This document shows positions 51,776 through 61,228 of a stretch of DNA of 64,000 nucleotides, in pieces. The position numbers and the translations under genes were made by a program. Under the pieces are notes generated by a model. The model made no database searches, was not told where the DNA came from, and saw nothing but the letters and a program-made list of their open reading frames with translations. This stretch comes from Anaerostipes sp. (GTDB lineage: Bacteria > Bacillota > Clostridia > Lachnospirales > Lachnospiraceae), in assembly GCA_028704435.1 (NCBI GenBank), contig JAQWFL010000013.1, positions 17,190 to 81,189 of the forward strand. Reading direction: 5' to 3'. Every line of letters starts with the position of its first letter. Position 1 is the first letter of the stretch.

Positions 51776-52495
51776 ATGAAAGTTTGTATTTGTGATGATG
51801 AAGAAATATTTATACAAGGGTTTGAAAAATTATTACGAAAATATGTTAAGGAGACAAATTTAAAATTCGAATTTATAACATTTGCGGGTGGGAATGAATT
51901 ATTGTCATACTGCAATATAGATAATGATATAGACATATTATTTTTAGATATTCGTATGAAATTATCGAATGGAATTGATGTTGCGCAGAAAATAAGAAAT
52001 AGAGATGGTAATATTATTATTATTTTTCTTACTTCACTCTCGCAATATTCACTTAGCGGTTATAAGGTGAAGGCATTTGATTATATGATTAAACCAATTT
52101 CGTATAATTTGTTTAAAGAAGTTATGACTAGTGCTATTGTAGAAGCTACTAGATCAAAAGAAAAATGTCTAGTTGTAAAGAACACTGAAGGAATATTTAA
52201 ACTTTGTCTTATAGAGATAACATACTTAGAAACATATAATCGTAATGTACAAATTCATCTTCAATCAGGGAAGAAGGTAATCGGATACCTGAAAATGAAG
52301 GAATATGAAAATATCTTGGATGATTCCTTTTATCGTTGCCATTCAAGCTATATTGTGAATATGAGATATATAACTTCAATAGAAAAAAATAATGTAAATA
52401 TGAATATAGGCACACAAATACCAGTTAGTAGGTATAGAAGAAAAAAATTTGAAGACGCATTCACTAATTTTCTAGGAAATTCATTTAATTTATAA
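51776..52495 (+). CDS. agrA: AgrA-like LytTR response regulator
   Basis: A 239-residue response regulator. A receiver domain (1-120) has acidic CDDEE, the phosphorylated Asp58 in LFLDIRM and Lys in YMIKPIS (about 105). A LytTR DNA-binding domain follows (about 135-239), with ITYLETYNRNVQIH and FYRCHSSYIVNMRYI typical. The ATG at 51776 is preferred to the GTG at 51773. It would be activated by the AgrC-like kinase and act on direct-repeat promoters of the island. Confidence 0.92.
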   Translation: MKVCICDDEEIFIQGFEKLLRKYVKETNLKFEFITFAGGNELLSYCNIDNDIDILFLDIRMKLSNGIDVAQKIRNRDGNIIIIFLTSLSQYSLSGYKVKAFDYMIKPISYNLFKEVMTSAIVEATRSKEKCLVVKNTEGIFKLCLIEITYLETYNRNVQIHLQSGKKVIGYLKMKEYENILDDSFYRCHSSYIVNMRYITSIEKNNVNMNIGTQIPVSRYRRKKFEDAFTNFLGNSFNL

Positions 52496-52507
52496 AAAGT
52501 GGTTTAC

Positions 52508-52578
52508 AGATTCTTGTGATAGATACTTCTTACAAGGTGATTAGCTAATCGAACATGATAATTAAATTGTAGAAGAAA
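52508..52578 (+). repeat. Upstream repeat element A, copy 2 (with dyad)
   Basis: Matches 47479-47549 at 64 of 71 positions. The 12-bp palindrome here is GATTAGCTAATC (52539-52550). Compared with copy 1 both arms changed (C to T and G to A) so that the dyad is preserved. It lies just before the ribosome site of the trypsin-like gene. Confidence 0.85.
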
Positions 52579-52589
52579 GAGGTGCTATT

Positions 52590-52778
52590 ATGAGTAGTTA
52601 TTCAACATTGAACGTTATTGAGAAGGAATACACGGGAGAGAAAAGAGAAAAAGATATGGTTTTTTCGTTTCCAGAAGTTCCGTATAGGGGCGTTCAAGTA
52701 ATGCCAGATCACGAGAGCGAGGAAAGTGAACCAGCTGTGTTAAAAGTCAGTGCTAGAAGTGAATGGGGAACAAATTGA
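52590..52778 (+). CDS. N-terminal part of the trypsin-like protein (frame split)
   Basis: A 62-codon frame with GAGGTG before its ATG. It encodes a polar propeptide-like segment (SFPEVPYRGVQVMP near 27) and ends in ARSEWGTN. In trypsin-like secreted proteases of Firmicutes such a segment continues straight into the protease domain, which here lies in the next frame (52750-54252). So it is likely the start of the same protein, separated by a +1 frame change near 52750-52780, by mutation, sequencing error or programmed shift. Confidence 0.6.
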   Translation: MSSYSTLNVIEKEYTGEKREKDMVFSFPEVPYRGVQVMPDHESEESEPAVLKVSARSEWGTN

Positions 52779-54252
52779 AAGATCAGCAACAGCGTTTTCG
52801 TTTGCTAACAACTGGATTATGACGATTGGAACCAACATTTATGATATTCTAAATAAAAAATTTGCGGATAAAATTCTTTATTATCCAGCGTTATCTGGAG
52901 AAATTGAAAATGCAGTGTTTCAGCCAGTAGAGATTACCAATGCATATATTCCAATTACAGTATCAACAATTACAAGTATTGATACGGAACCAATTAACAA
53001 TATTGCATTTTTAAAATTAGACGAGACAGCAGATAAGCCAGCCGGATATTTAGGATTCAGATATCAATATGCAAGTTACGAAGGAGAAGGTGCAATACTT
53101 ATTGGTTATCCAAATGACTTACCAGAAGATGCAACTGCAGAAATAAAAGGAAATTGTATGTATCGTGGAATGGGAAGAATCTCTATGAGCGATTATACAT
53201 TGTTTGAGCATGTAGCTGATGCATCAGAGGGAGAAGAAGGTGGACCATTATACATTGTATGGGATGGAAATGGATTTGTAGTAATCGGTGTGAATGCATA
53301 TCAAGGAACAGGACATAATACAGCAATTCGATTGAATCGTTTACTGTATGGAGCAATGAAATTAATTCGTGAAAATGGGGATGTATCCGTAAGATATACT
53401 CAGCCAGAGAAACCAGATGTTTCAGAATTGGACAATATCGATACTTTATATACTGCATTTGAATCATTAGGAAAATGCTATAAGGAGTATTTTGTTGAAA
53501 AGTATTCAAAAGATCCAACGATTCAAGAACTTGTTGTTGGGTGTTGTAATTATTTGAGACAATATGACTACAATGCGCCTATGTGGCAAGTGACACTTCC
53601 TTTGGGAATTGACACAGTGTTTGTTGAATACATGAAAGAAAAGCAGAAGGATGTATGCTCAAAACTTGAGAAATATATTGCAGGGGATAAAAAATTATCA
53701 CTTAGAGATTCTGGACGAGGACAACTTGACCTTTCGCACTTATCGGCAACGTTGGAGGGCTATATTAGTTTAACGACACCACCAAGCTTTTGGACTGGAT
53801 GGGGAGGTGATTTAGCAACAGGAATGAAAGACACAACAGATGCACTAAATTCAGAGTATGATAGTTATGAAGTATCTTTGAAAGCATATGAGACAATTGG
53901 AAATATTAAATCATCATGTAACTTTAATGATTTTTGCTGCGATTTTGATGCTATTAAGCTTGCCAAGTTAGTAGCAGAGAAAGAAGTTGTTACAATGACG
54001 GGATTAGAGTTTAGAGAGATTATAGAAGATTATTATACAAACTTCTATCAAAATAGATTTCAATATATTTTAGAAGAGTTAGGATTTACAAAAGATGTAG
54101 ATGAATTAGAACTATATAAGACAGTGCTTTCCAAAATGACAGGTGTTGAAGAAAGATTGATTATGTTGGTGTTTCTAGCAAAGAATCCAACGGAGCAGGT
54201 AATTCAAAGTTGTTGTGAAGCATTTGCAAAGTATATCATGAAAGAAATATAA
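52750..54252 (+). CDS. Trypsin-like pseudoprotease, catalytic residues replaced
   Basis: A 500-residue protein (GTG start) resembling V8/trypsin-like peptidases of Firmicutes, with FANNWIMT, NIAFLKL, GAILIGYP and a GGPLYIV strand. At the three catalytic positions the usual residues are missing: TIGTN where T-A-x-H is usual (His lost), INNIAFL where D-x-A is usual (Asp to Asn), and SEGEEGGPL where GDSGGP is usual (Ser to Glu). Residues from about 220 on form a helical region of unknown role. No signal peptide is seen in this frame. It follows the agr locus and repeat A. It could be a binding or decoy protein, or decaying. Confidence 0.65.
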   Translation: MLEVNGEQIERSATAFSFANNWIMTIGTNIYDILNKKFADKILYYPALSGEIENAVFQPVEITNAYIPITVSTITSIDTEPINNIAFLKLDETADKPAGYLGFRYQYASYEGEGAILIGYPNDLPEDATAEIKGNCMYRGMGRISMSDYTLFEHVADASEGEEGGPLYIVWDGNGFVVIGVNAYQGTGHNTAIRLNRLLYGAMKLIRENGDVSVRYTQPEKPDVSELDNIDTLYTAFESLGKCYKEYFVEKYSKDPTIQELVVGCCNYLRQYDYNAPMWQVTLPLGIDTVFVEYMKEKQKDVCSKLEKYIAGDKKLSLRDSGRGQLDLSHLSATLEGYISLTTPPSFWTGWGGDLATGMKDTTDALNSEYDSYEVSLKAYETIGNIKSSCNFNDFCCDFDAIKLAKLVAEKEVVTMTGLEFREIIEDYYTNFYQNRFQYILEELGFTKDVDELELYKTVLSKMTGVEERLIMLVFLAKNPTEQVIQSCCEAFAKYIMKEI

Positions 54253-54261
54253 ATAAAGAAG

Positions 54262-54299
54262 AAGATTTCTATGTAGAATATTACATAGGAATCTTTTTT
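54262..54299 (+). terminator. Terminator after the trypsin-like gene
   Basis: AAGATTTCTATGTA and TACATAGGAATCTT form a 14-bp stem (one G-T pair), then TTTTT. A second hairpin (TTTGATAG/CTATCAAA) follows at 54301-54327. Confidence 0.85.
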
Positions 54300-54443
54300 A
54301 TTTGATAGAAAAGTTCTTCCTATCAAATAAAAAAAGATTCGCGAGGATGCGATCAACTGCAACAAGGTGTATATCACTTCGTAATATAGTAGTCGGCGCA
54401 CAAAGTATACAAGTCCCTCATGATTAAGGGATAAAGGGAGTTG

Positions 54444-54461
54444 AAGTGGACTAGTCCACTT
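54444..54461. repeat. 18-bp palindrome upstream of membrane paralogue 2
   Basis: AAGTGGACTAGTCCACTT is a perfect palindrome. The ACTAGT core and the AAGTG before it recall the dyad of element A, so this may be a diverged third copy. It lies 36 bp before element B copy 2. Apart from this and the hairpins, 54253-54566 holds no gene. Confidence 0.7.
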
Positions 54462-54481
54462 TGCTCTAAAGAGAAATGACC

Positions 54482-54597
54482 AAATGAGCAATACTATAGT
54501 TTTAATATTGTAAATGTTATATAATTATGGAGAATGCTGATATTTGCAAAAGAAAGTGAAGAGATCATGAAAAAGAAACATAGAAAAATATGGATTG
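54482..54597 (+). repeat. Upstream repeat element B, copy 2
   Basis: Aligns without gaps to 47547-47662 and spans the promoter, leader and first codons of paralogue 2. It overlaps the CCAAATGAGCA unit shared with the agrB upstream repeats. Confidence 0.85.
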
Positions 54598-55130
54598 GGA
54601 TGAATGTTATAATGCTGTTTTTGTTAGTATTATCGGTGCTACTTATGATTGTTTTTCAAGAAAGATATAATCTGTCAATGCATGGGAATATTTTAGATTT
54701 GCCAAGAGTATCTTACTGGTGTATTTTTTTTGCTTGGGTTTTATATTTAGCAAGTGATCTAAGTGAAGAACATTTTCTTATGAATATTGGAGTGTCATTT
54801 GTAGTAATGCTAATATTACGATTTTTAATCGTAGTTTTTTGGGGAAGATTTGAAGTAAATCCCAAAATTACTGATGTTTATGTAAAAGAAATAGATCAAA
54901 CGTTAATTGTTTGTGAATACGATACATTATTTGATACTGATGGATATATATTTGAGCCAATAGGCTGTGGGATTGTAAAAGAGAATACGACGTATTCATT
55001 AGTTGGTAAGTACCCAACAATGTTTGAAACAGGTTACACAAAGAGGTGGAAGAATAATAAATTGGTAATAGAGATTCCCACACATAAAGGAAAGCAACCA
55101 ATTATAATAAAAACAAATATAAAAAAATAA
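54567..55130 (+). CDS. Island membrane protein, paralogue 2, unknown function
   Basis: A 187-residue paralogue of the 47632-48198 gene with the same plan: basic start MKKKHRKIW, three hydrophobic segments (about 10-31, 44-63, 69-92), then VKEIDQTLIVCEYD, YIFEPIGCGI and NNKLVIEIPTHKG. The two differ most in the membrane part. The start at 54567 matches the paralogue. Function unknown. It is the last gene before the trp operon. Confidence 0.8.
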   Translation: MKKKHRKIWIGMNVIMLFLLVLSVLLMIVFQERYNLSMHGNILDLPRVSYWCIFFAWVLYLASDLSEEHFLMNIGVSFVVMLILRFLIVVFWGRFEVNPKITDVYVKEIDQTLIVCEYDTLFDTDGYIFEPIGCGIVKENTTYSLVGKYPTMFETGYTKRWKNNKLVIEIPTHKGKQPIIIKTNIKK

Positions 55131-55172
55131 ATTTGGAGAATAGTAAAAATAGTAAAAAATACAAATTTCCTC

Positions 55173-55201
55173 TTGACATATTTATTTTGATTTCATATAA
55201 T
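55173..55201 (+). promoter_or_regulatory. Consensus promoter of the trp operon
   Basis: TTGACA (55173-55178), 17-bp spacer, TATAAT (55196-55201), an exact SigA consensus ahead of the T-box leader. Confidence 0.85.
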
Positions 55202-55208
55202 AAATATA

Positions 55209-55499
55209 AATTTATCACATTAAAGTAATAAATCCTTTGAGCAAAAGTAAGTAGTTTATCATACAATCTTACAGAGAGTTGCCGGTTGGTGCAAGGCAAT
55301 AGATATGAGATATACGAATGGGTTTGTGAGGAGCACAGAGAAGTAGTTTAGTAACTGTCGCCGTATTTCCTACGTTACAGGAACGGAGTATAAAAGCGAA
55401 AGCGGAGTACTTTTAAGGAGAATTTTTTTAGTTCTCAAATTTGGGTGGCACCACGATATTATCGTCCCTATATCTAGAAGTAGATATAGGGATTTTTTT
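55209..55499 (+). ncRNA. Tryptophan T-box leader with terminator
   Basis: The leader has the T-box sequence GGTGGCACCACG (55444-55455), preceding an intrinsic terminator (CCCTATATCT/AGATATAGGG, 55466-55491, then a T run). In the stem I region the candidate specifier codon is TGG (55319-55321) in GAATGGG, that is Trp. Uncharged tRNA-Trp would stabilise the antiterminator and allow trp transcription. Confidence 0.92.
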
Positions 55500-55544
55500 A
55501 TTGTATAAATCTAAAAAGCGATCACATTATAAAGGAGCAGCATC

Positions 55545-56999
55545 ATGTTGAAACCAACAGTAGAACAGGTAAATCATTTATTAAAGGATTATAAAACAGT
55601 TCCAGTTTTTTATGAAGTACTAGGAGATGAATTTACACCAACTGGCATTTATCGTTCCATACAAGAAGAAGGAATTCCAAGTTTTATTTTAGAGAGTGTA
55701 GAGAATAAAGATCAGTGGGGAAGATATTCATTTATTGGATTAAATCCAAAATCTCAAATTAGAGTTTCAGGAAATGAAGTAAAGATAGATGAAAAGATTA
55801 TTACAGTAGATAATCCTATTTCTTATTTAATAGAGCTAATTAAAGAATATGAATCTCCGGTCATAATGGATCGACCAAAGCTAACTGGTGGCTTAATTGG
55901 ATATTTTGGATATGATACAATTCGCTTTTTGGAGAAGAGATTAACGAATATTCCAGAAGATGATTTGCATATGCCAGAGTGCCATTTGTGCAGATATGAT
56001 GAGATTATCGCATTTGACCATTTATCAAATAAAGTTATTATCATTCAAAATATACATCGAGATGATAATTTAGAAGAAACTTATAAAAGGATAGAACAAA
56101 GAGCCTTAGACATTTTAAAATTAATTGAAAAGAGACCAGAGAAAAAAGAGAAACCTATCTTAGGGACACCAGAGGTATTGTCTAATGTAACCAAGGAAGA
56201 GTATGAGAAGAATGTGGAGACAGCAAAAGAATACATTCGAAACGGAGACATTTTTCAAGTGGTATTATCTCAGAGATTTGAGGTGACAACTGAGGTTGAT
56301 CCCTTTGATGTATATCGATGTTTAAGAGCCAGCAACCCATCTCCTTATTTATATTATTTTGATTTTGTGGATTATCAGGTGGTAGGAGCTTCCCCAGAAA
56401 TGTTAGTCAATGTAACCAATGGGGTTGTAACCACAAAGCCAATTGCAGGAACAGTTCCAAGGGGAGAAACAAAAGAGGAAGATGACAAGTTAGTTCGCCA
56501 GCTTCAAAATGATCCAAAGGAGAGGGCCGAACATACTATGTTAGTGGATTTAGGAAGAAATGATGTGGGAAAGGTTAGTAAGTTTGGAAGTGTGAAAGTT
56601 GAGAACTTTATGACCGTAGAAAAGTATTCCAAAGTAACTCATCTTGTAACAGATGTGCAAGGAAAATTAAGAGATGATAAAACCCCACTAGATGCATTGA
56701 TGAGTGTGCTTCCAGCAGGAACTTTATCAGGGGCTCCTAAGGTAAGAGCCATGGAGATTATTGATGAGCTTGAGAATCGAAAGCGGGGAGTTTACGGAGG
56801 AACCGTAGGATATCTTGCATATGATGGAAACATTGATACTTGTATCGCAATTCGAACAGTTCTATTTAAAGATGGGGTTGGATATGTGCAGGCAGGTGCA
56901 GGAATCGTCGCAGATTCAAAGCCAGAAAAGGAATTTGAAGAGACCAAGAACAAAGCACTGGCAGTTGTAAATGCAATCAAGGAGGCGGTGACATTATGA
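55545..56999 (+). CDS. trpE: Anthranilate synthase component I
   Basis: A 484-residue enzyme that makes anthranilate from chorismate with ammonia from TrpG. The tryptophan-binding segment [20 protein letters not shown] is near 45; the chorismate-binding half has [12 protein letters not shown] (about 235), RNDVGKVS (about 338) and [18 protein letters not shown] (about 393). It is first in the operon and overlaps trpGD by 4 bp. Confidence 0.97.
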   Translation: MLKPTVEQVNHLLKDYKTVPVFYEVLGDEFTPTGIYRSIQEEGIPSFILESVENKDQWGRYSFIGLNPKSQIRVSGNEVKIDEKIITVDNPISYLIELIKEYESPVIMDRPKLTGGLIGYFGYDTIRFLEKRLTNIPEDDLHMPECHLCRYDEIIAFDHLSNKVIIIQNIHRDDNLEETYKRIEQRALDILKLIEKRPEKKEKPILGTPEVLSNVTKEEYEKNVETAKEYIRNGDIFQVVLSQRFEVTTEVDPFDVYRCLRASNPSPYLYYFDFVDYQVVGASPEMLVNVTNGVVTTKPIAGTVPRGETKEEDDKLVRQLQNDPKERAEHTMLVDLGRNDVGKVSKFGSVKVENFMTVEKYSKVTHLVTDVQGKLRDDKTPLDALMSVLPAGTLSGAPKVRAMEIIDELENRKRGVYGGTVGYLAYDGNIDTCIAIRTVLFKDGVGYVQAGAGIVADSKPEKEFEETKNKALAVVNAIKEAVTL

Positions 57000-58636
57000 T
57001 TTTACTAATAGACAATTACGACTCTTTCACATATAACGTATACCAATATATTGGAGAATTATATGAAGATATTCAAGTAAGGCGAAATGACGAAATTACA
57101 ATAGAAGAGATGAAACAAATGGATTTAGATGCGATTATAGTTTCACCAGGACCAGGATATCCGAAGAATGCAGGGATTTCAGAAGAGGTTATTCGACAAT
57201 TTACAGGAAAGGTTCCAATCTTAGGTATTTGTCTTGGACATCAGGCAATTGGAGATGTATTTGGCGGAAATATCATTCATGCGAAAAAGCAGATGCATGG
57301 AAAGATGAGTTCCGTATCAGTGGATACGACAGATCCATTATTTCAGGGCTTATTATCTATTATTCCAGTGGCAAGATATCACTCGTTAGTGGTAGATGTG
57401 AAAAGTCTTCCAGAGGAGTTAGAGGTATTAGGAACGGATGATGAAGGACAGATTATGGCATTAAAACATAAAAATGCTCCAACTTATGGAATTCAATTTC
57501 ATCCAGAATCTATTTTAACAGATTGTGGAATGCAGATATTAGAAAACTTTTTAGGAACAATTACAGGGTTGACATTGAATCAAAGAAAGAAGGACGAGAA
57601 CGTGGAACAGACAGCAAAGGATATTCTAAAACCATATTTAGCAAAAATCGTAGAAGGGGAACATTTGACAACAGAAGAATCATATAAAGCAATGGATGCG
57701 ATTATGTCAGGAAATGCAACAGAAGCACAAATTGCAAGTTTCTTAACAGGACTTCGAATGAATGGAGAAACAGTAGATGAGATTACTGGATTTGCAAAGG
57801 TTATGAGAGCCAAAGCCAAAGTTGTTTCAAATGAAACAGAAGCAATTGATATTGTGGGAACTGGTGGAGATCTTGCCAATAGTTTTAACATTTCAACTAC
57901 ATCTTCTTTTGTGATTGCAGGAACAGGTTGTAAAGTTGCAAAACATGGAAATCGAAGTGTATCATCAAAAAGTGGGGCTGCGGATGTGCTAGAAGCACTT
58001 GGAGCTAAGATTGGATTGTCAAGTGAAGAGAACAAAAAGTGTTTAGATGAAGTTGGAGTTGCATTTTTATTTGCACAGGTTCATCATGGTTCCATGAGAT
58101 ATGCAGGACCAGTCAGAGCCCAGTTAGGTGTTCGTTCTGTTTTTAATATCTTGGGACCATTAGCCAATCCAGCAATGACAAACTATATTGTGTTAGGAGT
58201 TTATGAAGAAGCATTATTAATGCCAATGGCAAAGGTAATTCAAAACCTTGGGGTGAAAAAAGCTTTGATTGTATATGGAGATGATCAGTTAGATGAGGTA
58301 TCAATTTCAGCAACTACAAGTGTTTGCGAAGTAGATGGAAAGGTATTAAAATCATATCAGATTTCGCCAAAAGACTTTGGAATGAAACTTGCATCTAAGA
58401 ATGATATTGTAGGTGGAACAGCAGATGAGAATGCAGTTATTACTATGGACATTTTAAGTGGAAAAGAGCAGGGAGCAAAGAGAGATATTGTATTATTAAA
58501 TGCTGGAAGTGCTATTTATACCCTTGGAAAGGCAAAGGACATAAAAGAAGGCATTCAAATGGCGAAAGAATCCATTGATTCAGGAGCAGCCAAAAGGAAG
58601 TTAGATGAATTTATCGCGTTTACTAACCAGTATTAG
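56996..58636 (+). CDS. trpGD: Fused TrpG-TrpD: anthranilate synthase component II and phosphoribosyltransferase
   Basis: A 546-residue fusion. Residues 1-195 are a class I glutamine amidotransferase (NYDSFTYN; catalytic Cys79 in GICLGHQA; HPESI near 168). Residues about 205-546 are anthranilate phosphoribosyltransferase (GTGGDLANSFNISTTSSFV at about 285; KHGNRSVSSKSGAADVLEAL at about 317; shared ARYHS-type motifs). It supplies ammonia to TrpE and does the next step. The start overlaps the trpE end by 4 bp. Confidence 0.96.
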   Translation: MILLIDNYDSFTYNVYQYIGELYEDIQVRRNDEITIEEMKQMDLDAIIVSPGPGYPKNAGISEEVIRQFTGKVPILGICLGHQAIGDVFGGNIIHAKKQMHGKMSSVSVDTTDPLFQGLLSIIPVARYHSLVVDVKSLPEELEVLGTDDEGQIMALKHKNAPTYGIQFHPESILTDCGMQILENFLGTITGLTLNQRKKDENVEQTAKDILKPYLAKIVEGEHLTTEESYKAMDAIMSGNATEAQIASFLTGLRMNGETVDEITGFAKVMRAKAKVVSNETEAIDIVGTGGDLANSFNISTTSSFVIAGTGCKVAKHGNRSVSSKSGAADVLEALGAKIGLSSEENKKCLDEVGVAFLFAQVHHGSMRYAGPVRAQLGVRSVFNILGPLANPAMTNYIVLGVYEEALLMPMAKVIQNLGVKKALIVYGDDQLDEVSISATTSVCEVDGKVLKSYQISPKDFGMKLASKNDIVGGTADENAVITMDILSGKEQGAKRDIVLLNAGSAIYTLGKAKDIKEGIQMAKESIDSGAAKRKLDEFIAFTNQY

Positions 58637-58644
58637 GAGAGAAC

Positions 58645-59424
58645 ATGATTTTAGATGATATTGTAGAAAAGAGAAAAGAACAACTGAATCGAGAAAAAGA
58701 AAACTTCTCTTTAGAAGAAATTAAGAAGTTAGCTTTCAGTTCAACAAGGACATCAATTTCTTTTAAGAATGCATTAAAAGTAGATGGATTGTCAGTCATC
58801 GCGGAAGTTAAAAAAGCTTCACCGTCTAAGGGCGTGATTGTTGAAGATTTTAAACCAATAGAAACAGCAAAAGCATATGAAAATGCTGGAGCCAGTGCAA
58901 TTTCTTGTTTAACAGAAGAACATTATTTTAAAGGTGGAAGCAAATACTTTGCAGATATTCGATCTAAAGTGAATCTTCCAATGCTACGAAAAGATTTTAT
59001 TTTTGATGAATATCAAATCTACGAAGCAAAAGTATTAGGTGCAGATGCTATTCTTTTAATTGCGGCTATTTTAGAGGAAGAGGAGTTAAAAGACTTTTAC
59101 AATCTTGGGAAGAAACTTGGAATGGATTGTTTAGTGGAAGTTCATAATGAGGAAGAATTAAAAAAAGTAATTCCTTGTGGTTGTGAGATTATTGGAATTA
59201 ATAATCGAAATTTAAAGACATTTGAAGTGGACATAGAGACAACGAGAAAGTTAGCCAGTCTTATTCCATATGATGCTGTTTTAGTTTCAGAAAGCGGAAT
59301 GAAAACTCATGGAGACTTTGTTAGTGTGAGGAATCAGGGAGCAGATGCTGTATTAGTTGGTGAGACCTTTATGAGAGCTGACAACATTGAGGATACCATG
59401 AAGGAGCTGAAAGAAAATTTATGA
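58645..59424 (+). CDS. trpC: Indole-3-glycerol-phosphate synthase
   Basis: A 259-residue TIM-barrel enzyme closing the indole ring. SVIAEVKKASPSKGVI is near 50, catalytic Lys and Glu residues lie in MLRKDFI (about 113) and VEVHNEEEL (about 168), and INNRNLKTFEVD is near 185. It overlaps trpF by 4 bp; the start follows AGGAGAG, 8 bp after trpGD. Confidence 0.96.
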   Translation: MILDDIVEKRKEQLNREKENFSLEEIKKLAFSSTRTSISFKNALKVDGLSVIAEVKKASPSKGVIVEDFKPIETAKAYENAGASAISCLTEEHYFKGGSKYFADIRSKVNLPMLRKDFIFDEYQIYEAKVLGADAILLIAAILEEEELKDFYNLGKKLGMDCLVEVHNEEELKKVIPCGCEIIGINNRNLKTFEVDIETTRKLASLIPYDAVLVSESGMKTHGDFVSVRNQGADAVLVGETFMRADNIEDTMKELKENL

Positions 59425-60038
59425 AAATAAAAATGTGCGGGCTTCGAAGGTTTCTTGATATTGAATATGCAAACATATGTATGCCAGATTATGTTGGATT
59501 TATTTTTGCAGACAGTAAAAGAAAAGTAGAAGTAGATACAGCAAAAATCTTGATTGAAAAGTTAAATAAAAATATACAAAGTGTTGGAGTATTTGTCAAT
59601 GAACCCTTAGATACATTGAAAAACATCATAGAAAAAACGGACATTGATATAATACAGCTTCATGGAGATGAAACGAAAGAATATATAGAAGAAGTAAGAA
59701 GTTTTACGAAAAAAGAGATATGGAAAGCATTTCGTGTGGAAGAAAAGAGACAGATTGAAGAAGCAAATCAGTACAATGTACATAAATATTTATTTGATAG
59801 TTTTTCAAAAGAAGCTTATGGTGGAACAGGGAAAAGACTTAACCTTGAACTGTTTAATGGAGTAAAACTAGAAAAACCATTTTTTTTAGCAGGTGGATTT
59901 ACTGTAGAACAAATTAATGAAGAGTTAAAGAAGACCAAGTCCTATGGAGTTGATATTTCAAGTGGAATTGAAACTGATGGATGGAAAGATTTAAATAAAA
60001 TGAAACAAGTCATGGAGCAAATCAGGAGGATATCATGA
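59421..60038 (+). CDS. trpF: Phosphoribosylanthranilate isomerase
   Basis: A 205-residue TIM-barrel enzyme. The catalytic Cys is in KMCGLRR (residue 6) and the Asp in [17 protein letters not shown] (about 132); the phosphate-binding FFLAGGF and [10 protein letters not shown] segments are present. It overlaps both trpC and trpB by 4 bp. Confidence 0.95.
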   Translation: MKIKMCGLRRFLDIEYANICMPDYVGFIFADSKRKVEVDTAKILIEKLNKNIQSVGVFVNEPLDTLKNIIEKTDIDIIQLHGDETKEYIEEVRSFTKKEIWKAFRVEEKRQIEEANQYNVHKYLFDSFSKEAYGGTGKRLNLELFNGVKLEKPFFLAGGFTVEQINEELKKTKSYGVDISSGIETDGWKDLNKMKQVMEQIRRIS

Positions 60039-61228
60039 ACAAAGAAGGAAGATTTGGAGAATATGGAGGACAATATGTCCCTGAAATCGTAATGAATGCG
60101 GTCAATGAGTTAAATGATGCGTATAACAAATATAAAGATGATCCAGAATTTTTGGCTGAGTTACACAAGTATTATAGAGAGTATGCAAACAGACCATCGC
60201 TTCTTTACTATGCACAACATATGACAAAGGATTTAGGTGGAGCTAAGATTTATTTGAAAAGAGAAGATTTAAACCATACAGGAGCCCATAAAATCAACAA
60301 TGTTCTTGGACAGATTTTACTTGCAAAACGTATGGGAAAAAAGAGAATTATTGCGGAGACAGGAGCAGGACAGCATGGAGTGGCAACGGCAACAGTAGCA
60401 GCACTTTTTAACATGGAATGTGTTGTTTACATGGGTGCAGAGGATGTGGAACGTCAGGCATTAAACGCATATCGTATGGAACTTCTTGGAACAAAAGTAG
60501 TTGCTGTAGAAAGTGGAACAAAAACTTTAAAAGATGCTATCAATGAGGCTATGAGAGACTGGGCTACGAATATCGAAACAACATTTTATTGTATTGGATC
60601 TGTTATGGGACCTCATCCTTATCCAACTATGGTTCGTGATTTCCAAAAGATTATTGGGGAAGAAACAAAGGCACAGATGAAAGAACAAGAAGGAAAACTT
60701 CCAGATTGTGTTGTTGCTTGTGTTGGAGGTGGTTCCAATGCCATGGGTGCTTTCTATGATTTTATTAAAGATGAAAGTGTACGACTTGTGGGAGCAGAGG
60801 CAGCAGGACGTGGAATTCATACCAAAGACCATGCAGCAACTTTAACTATGGGCAGCAGAGGTATTTTCCATGGGATGAAAAGTATTTTCCTTCAAAATGA
60901 AGAAGGGCAGATTGACCCCGTATATTCTATCTCTGCAGGACTTGATTATCCAGGAATTGGACCAGAACATGCATATTTAAATGAAATTAATCGTGCAGAA
61001 TATGTGGATGTTACAGATGAAGAAGCAGTAGAAGCATTTGAATATTTAACTAAGATGGAAGGAATTATACCAGCCATTGAATCAGCACATGCAGTTGCTG
61101 CAGTGAAAAAAATAGCACCAACAATGAAACCAGAGGAAACCATTGTAGTATGTCTATCTGGACGTGGAGACAAAGATGTATTTCAAGTTGCAAGATATAG
61201 AGGAGTAGAGTTAGATGAGCAAAGTTAG
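60035..61228 (+). CDS. trpB: Tryptophan synthase beta chain
   Basis: A 397-residue PLP enzyme joining indole and serine. It begins [13 protein letters not shown]; the PLP Lys is in [10 protein letters not shown] (about residue 88), and [12 protein letters not shown] near 230 binds the cofactor phosphate. It overlaps trpF by 4 bp and trpA by 14 bp. Confidence 0.98.
   Translation: MNKEGRFGEYGGQYVPEIVMNAVNELNDAYNKYKDDPEFLAELHKYYREYANRPSLLYYAQHMTKDLGGAKIYLKREDLNHTGAHKINNVLGQILLAKRMGKKRIIAETGAGQHGVATATVAALFNMECVVYMGAEDVERQALNAYRMELLGTKVVAVESGTKTLKDAINEAMRDWATNIETTFYCIGSVMGPHPYPTMVRDFQKIIGEETKAQMKEQEGKLPDCVVACVGGGSNAMGAFYDFIKDESVRLVGAEAAGRGIHTKDHAATLTMGSRGIFHGMKSIFLQNEEGQIDPVYSISAGLDYPGIGPEHAYLNEINRAEYVDVTDEEAVEAFEYLTKMEGIIPAIESAHAVAAVKKIAPTMKPEETIVVCLSGRGDKDVFQVARYRGVELDEQS

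Noticed and set aside
57580..58035. A 151-codon minus-strand frame inside trpGD.
   Set aside because: Antisense shadow of a conserved gene with no independent start signal.
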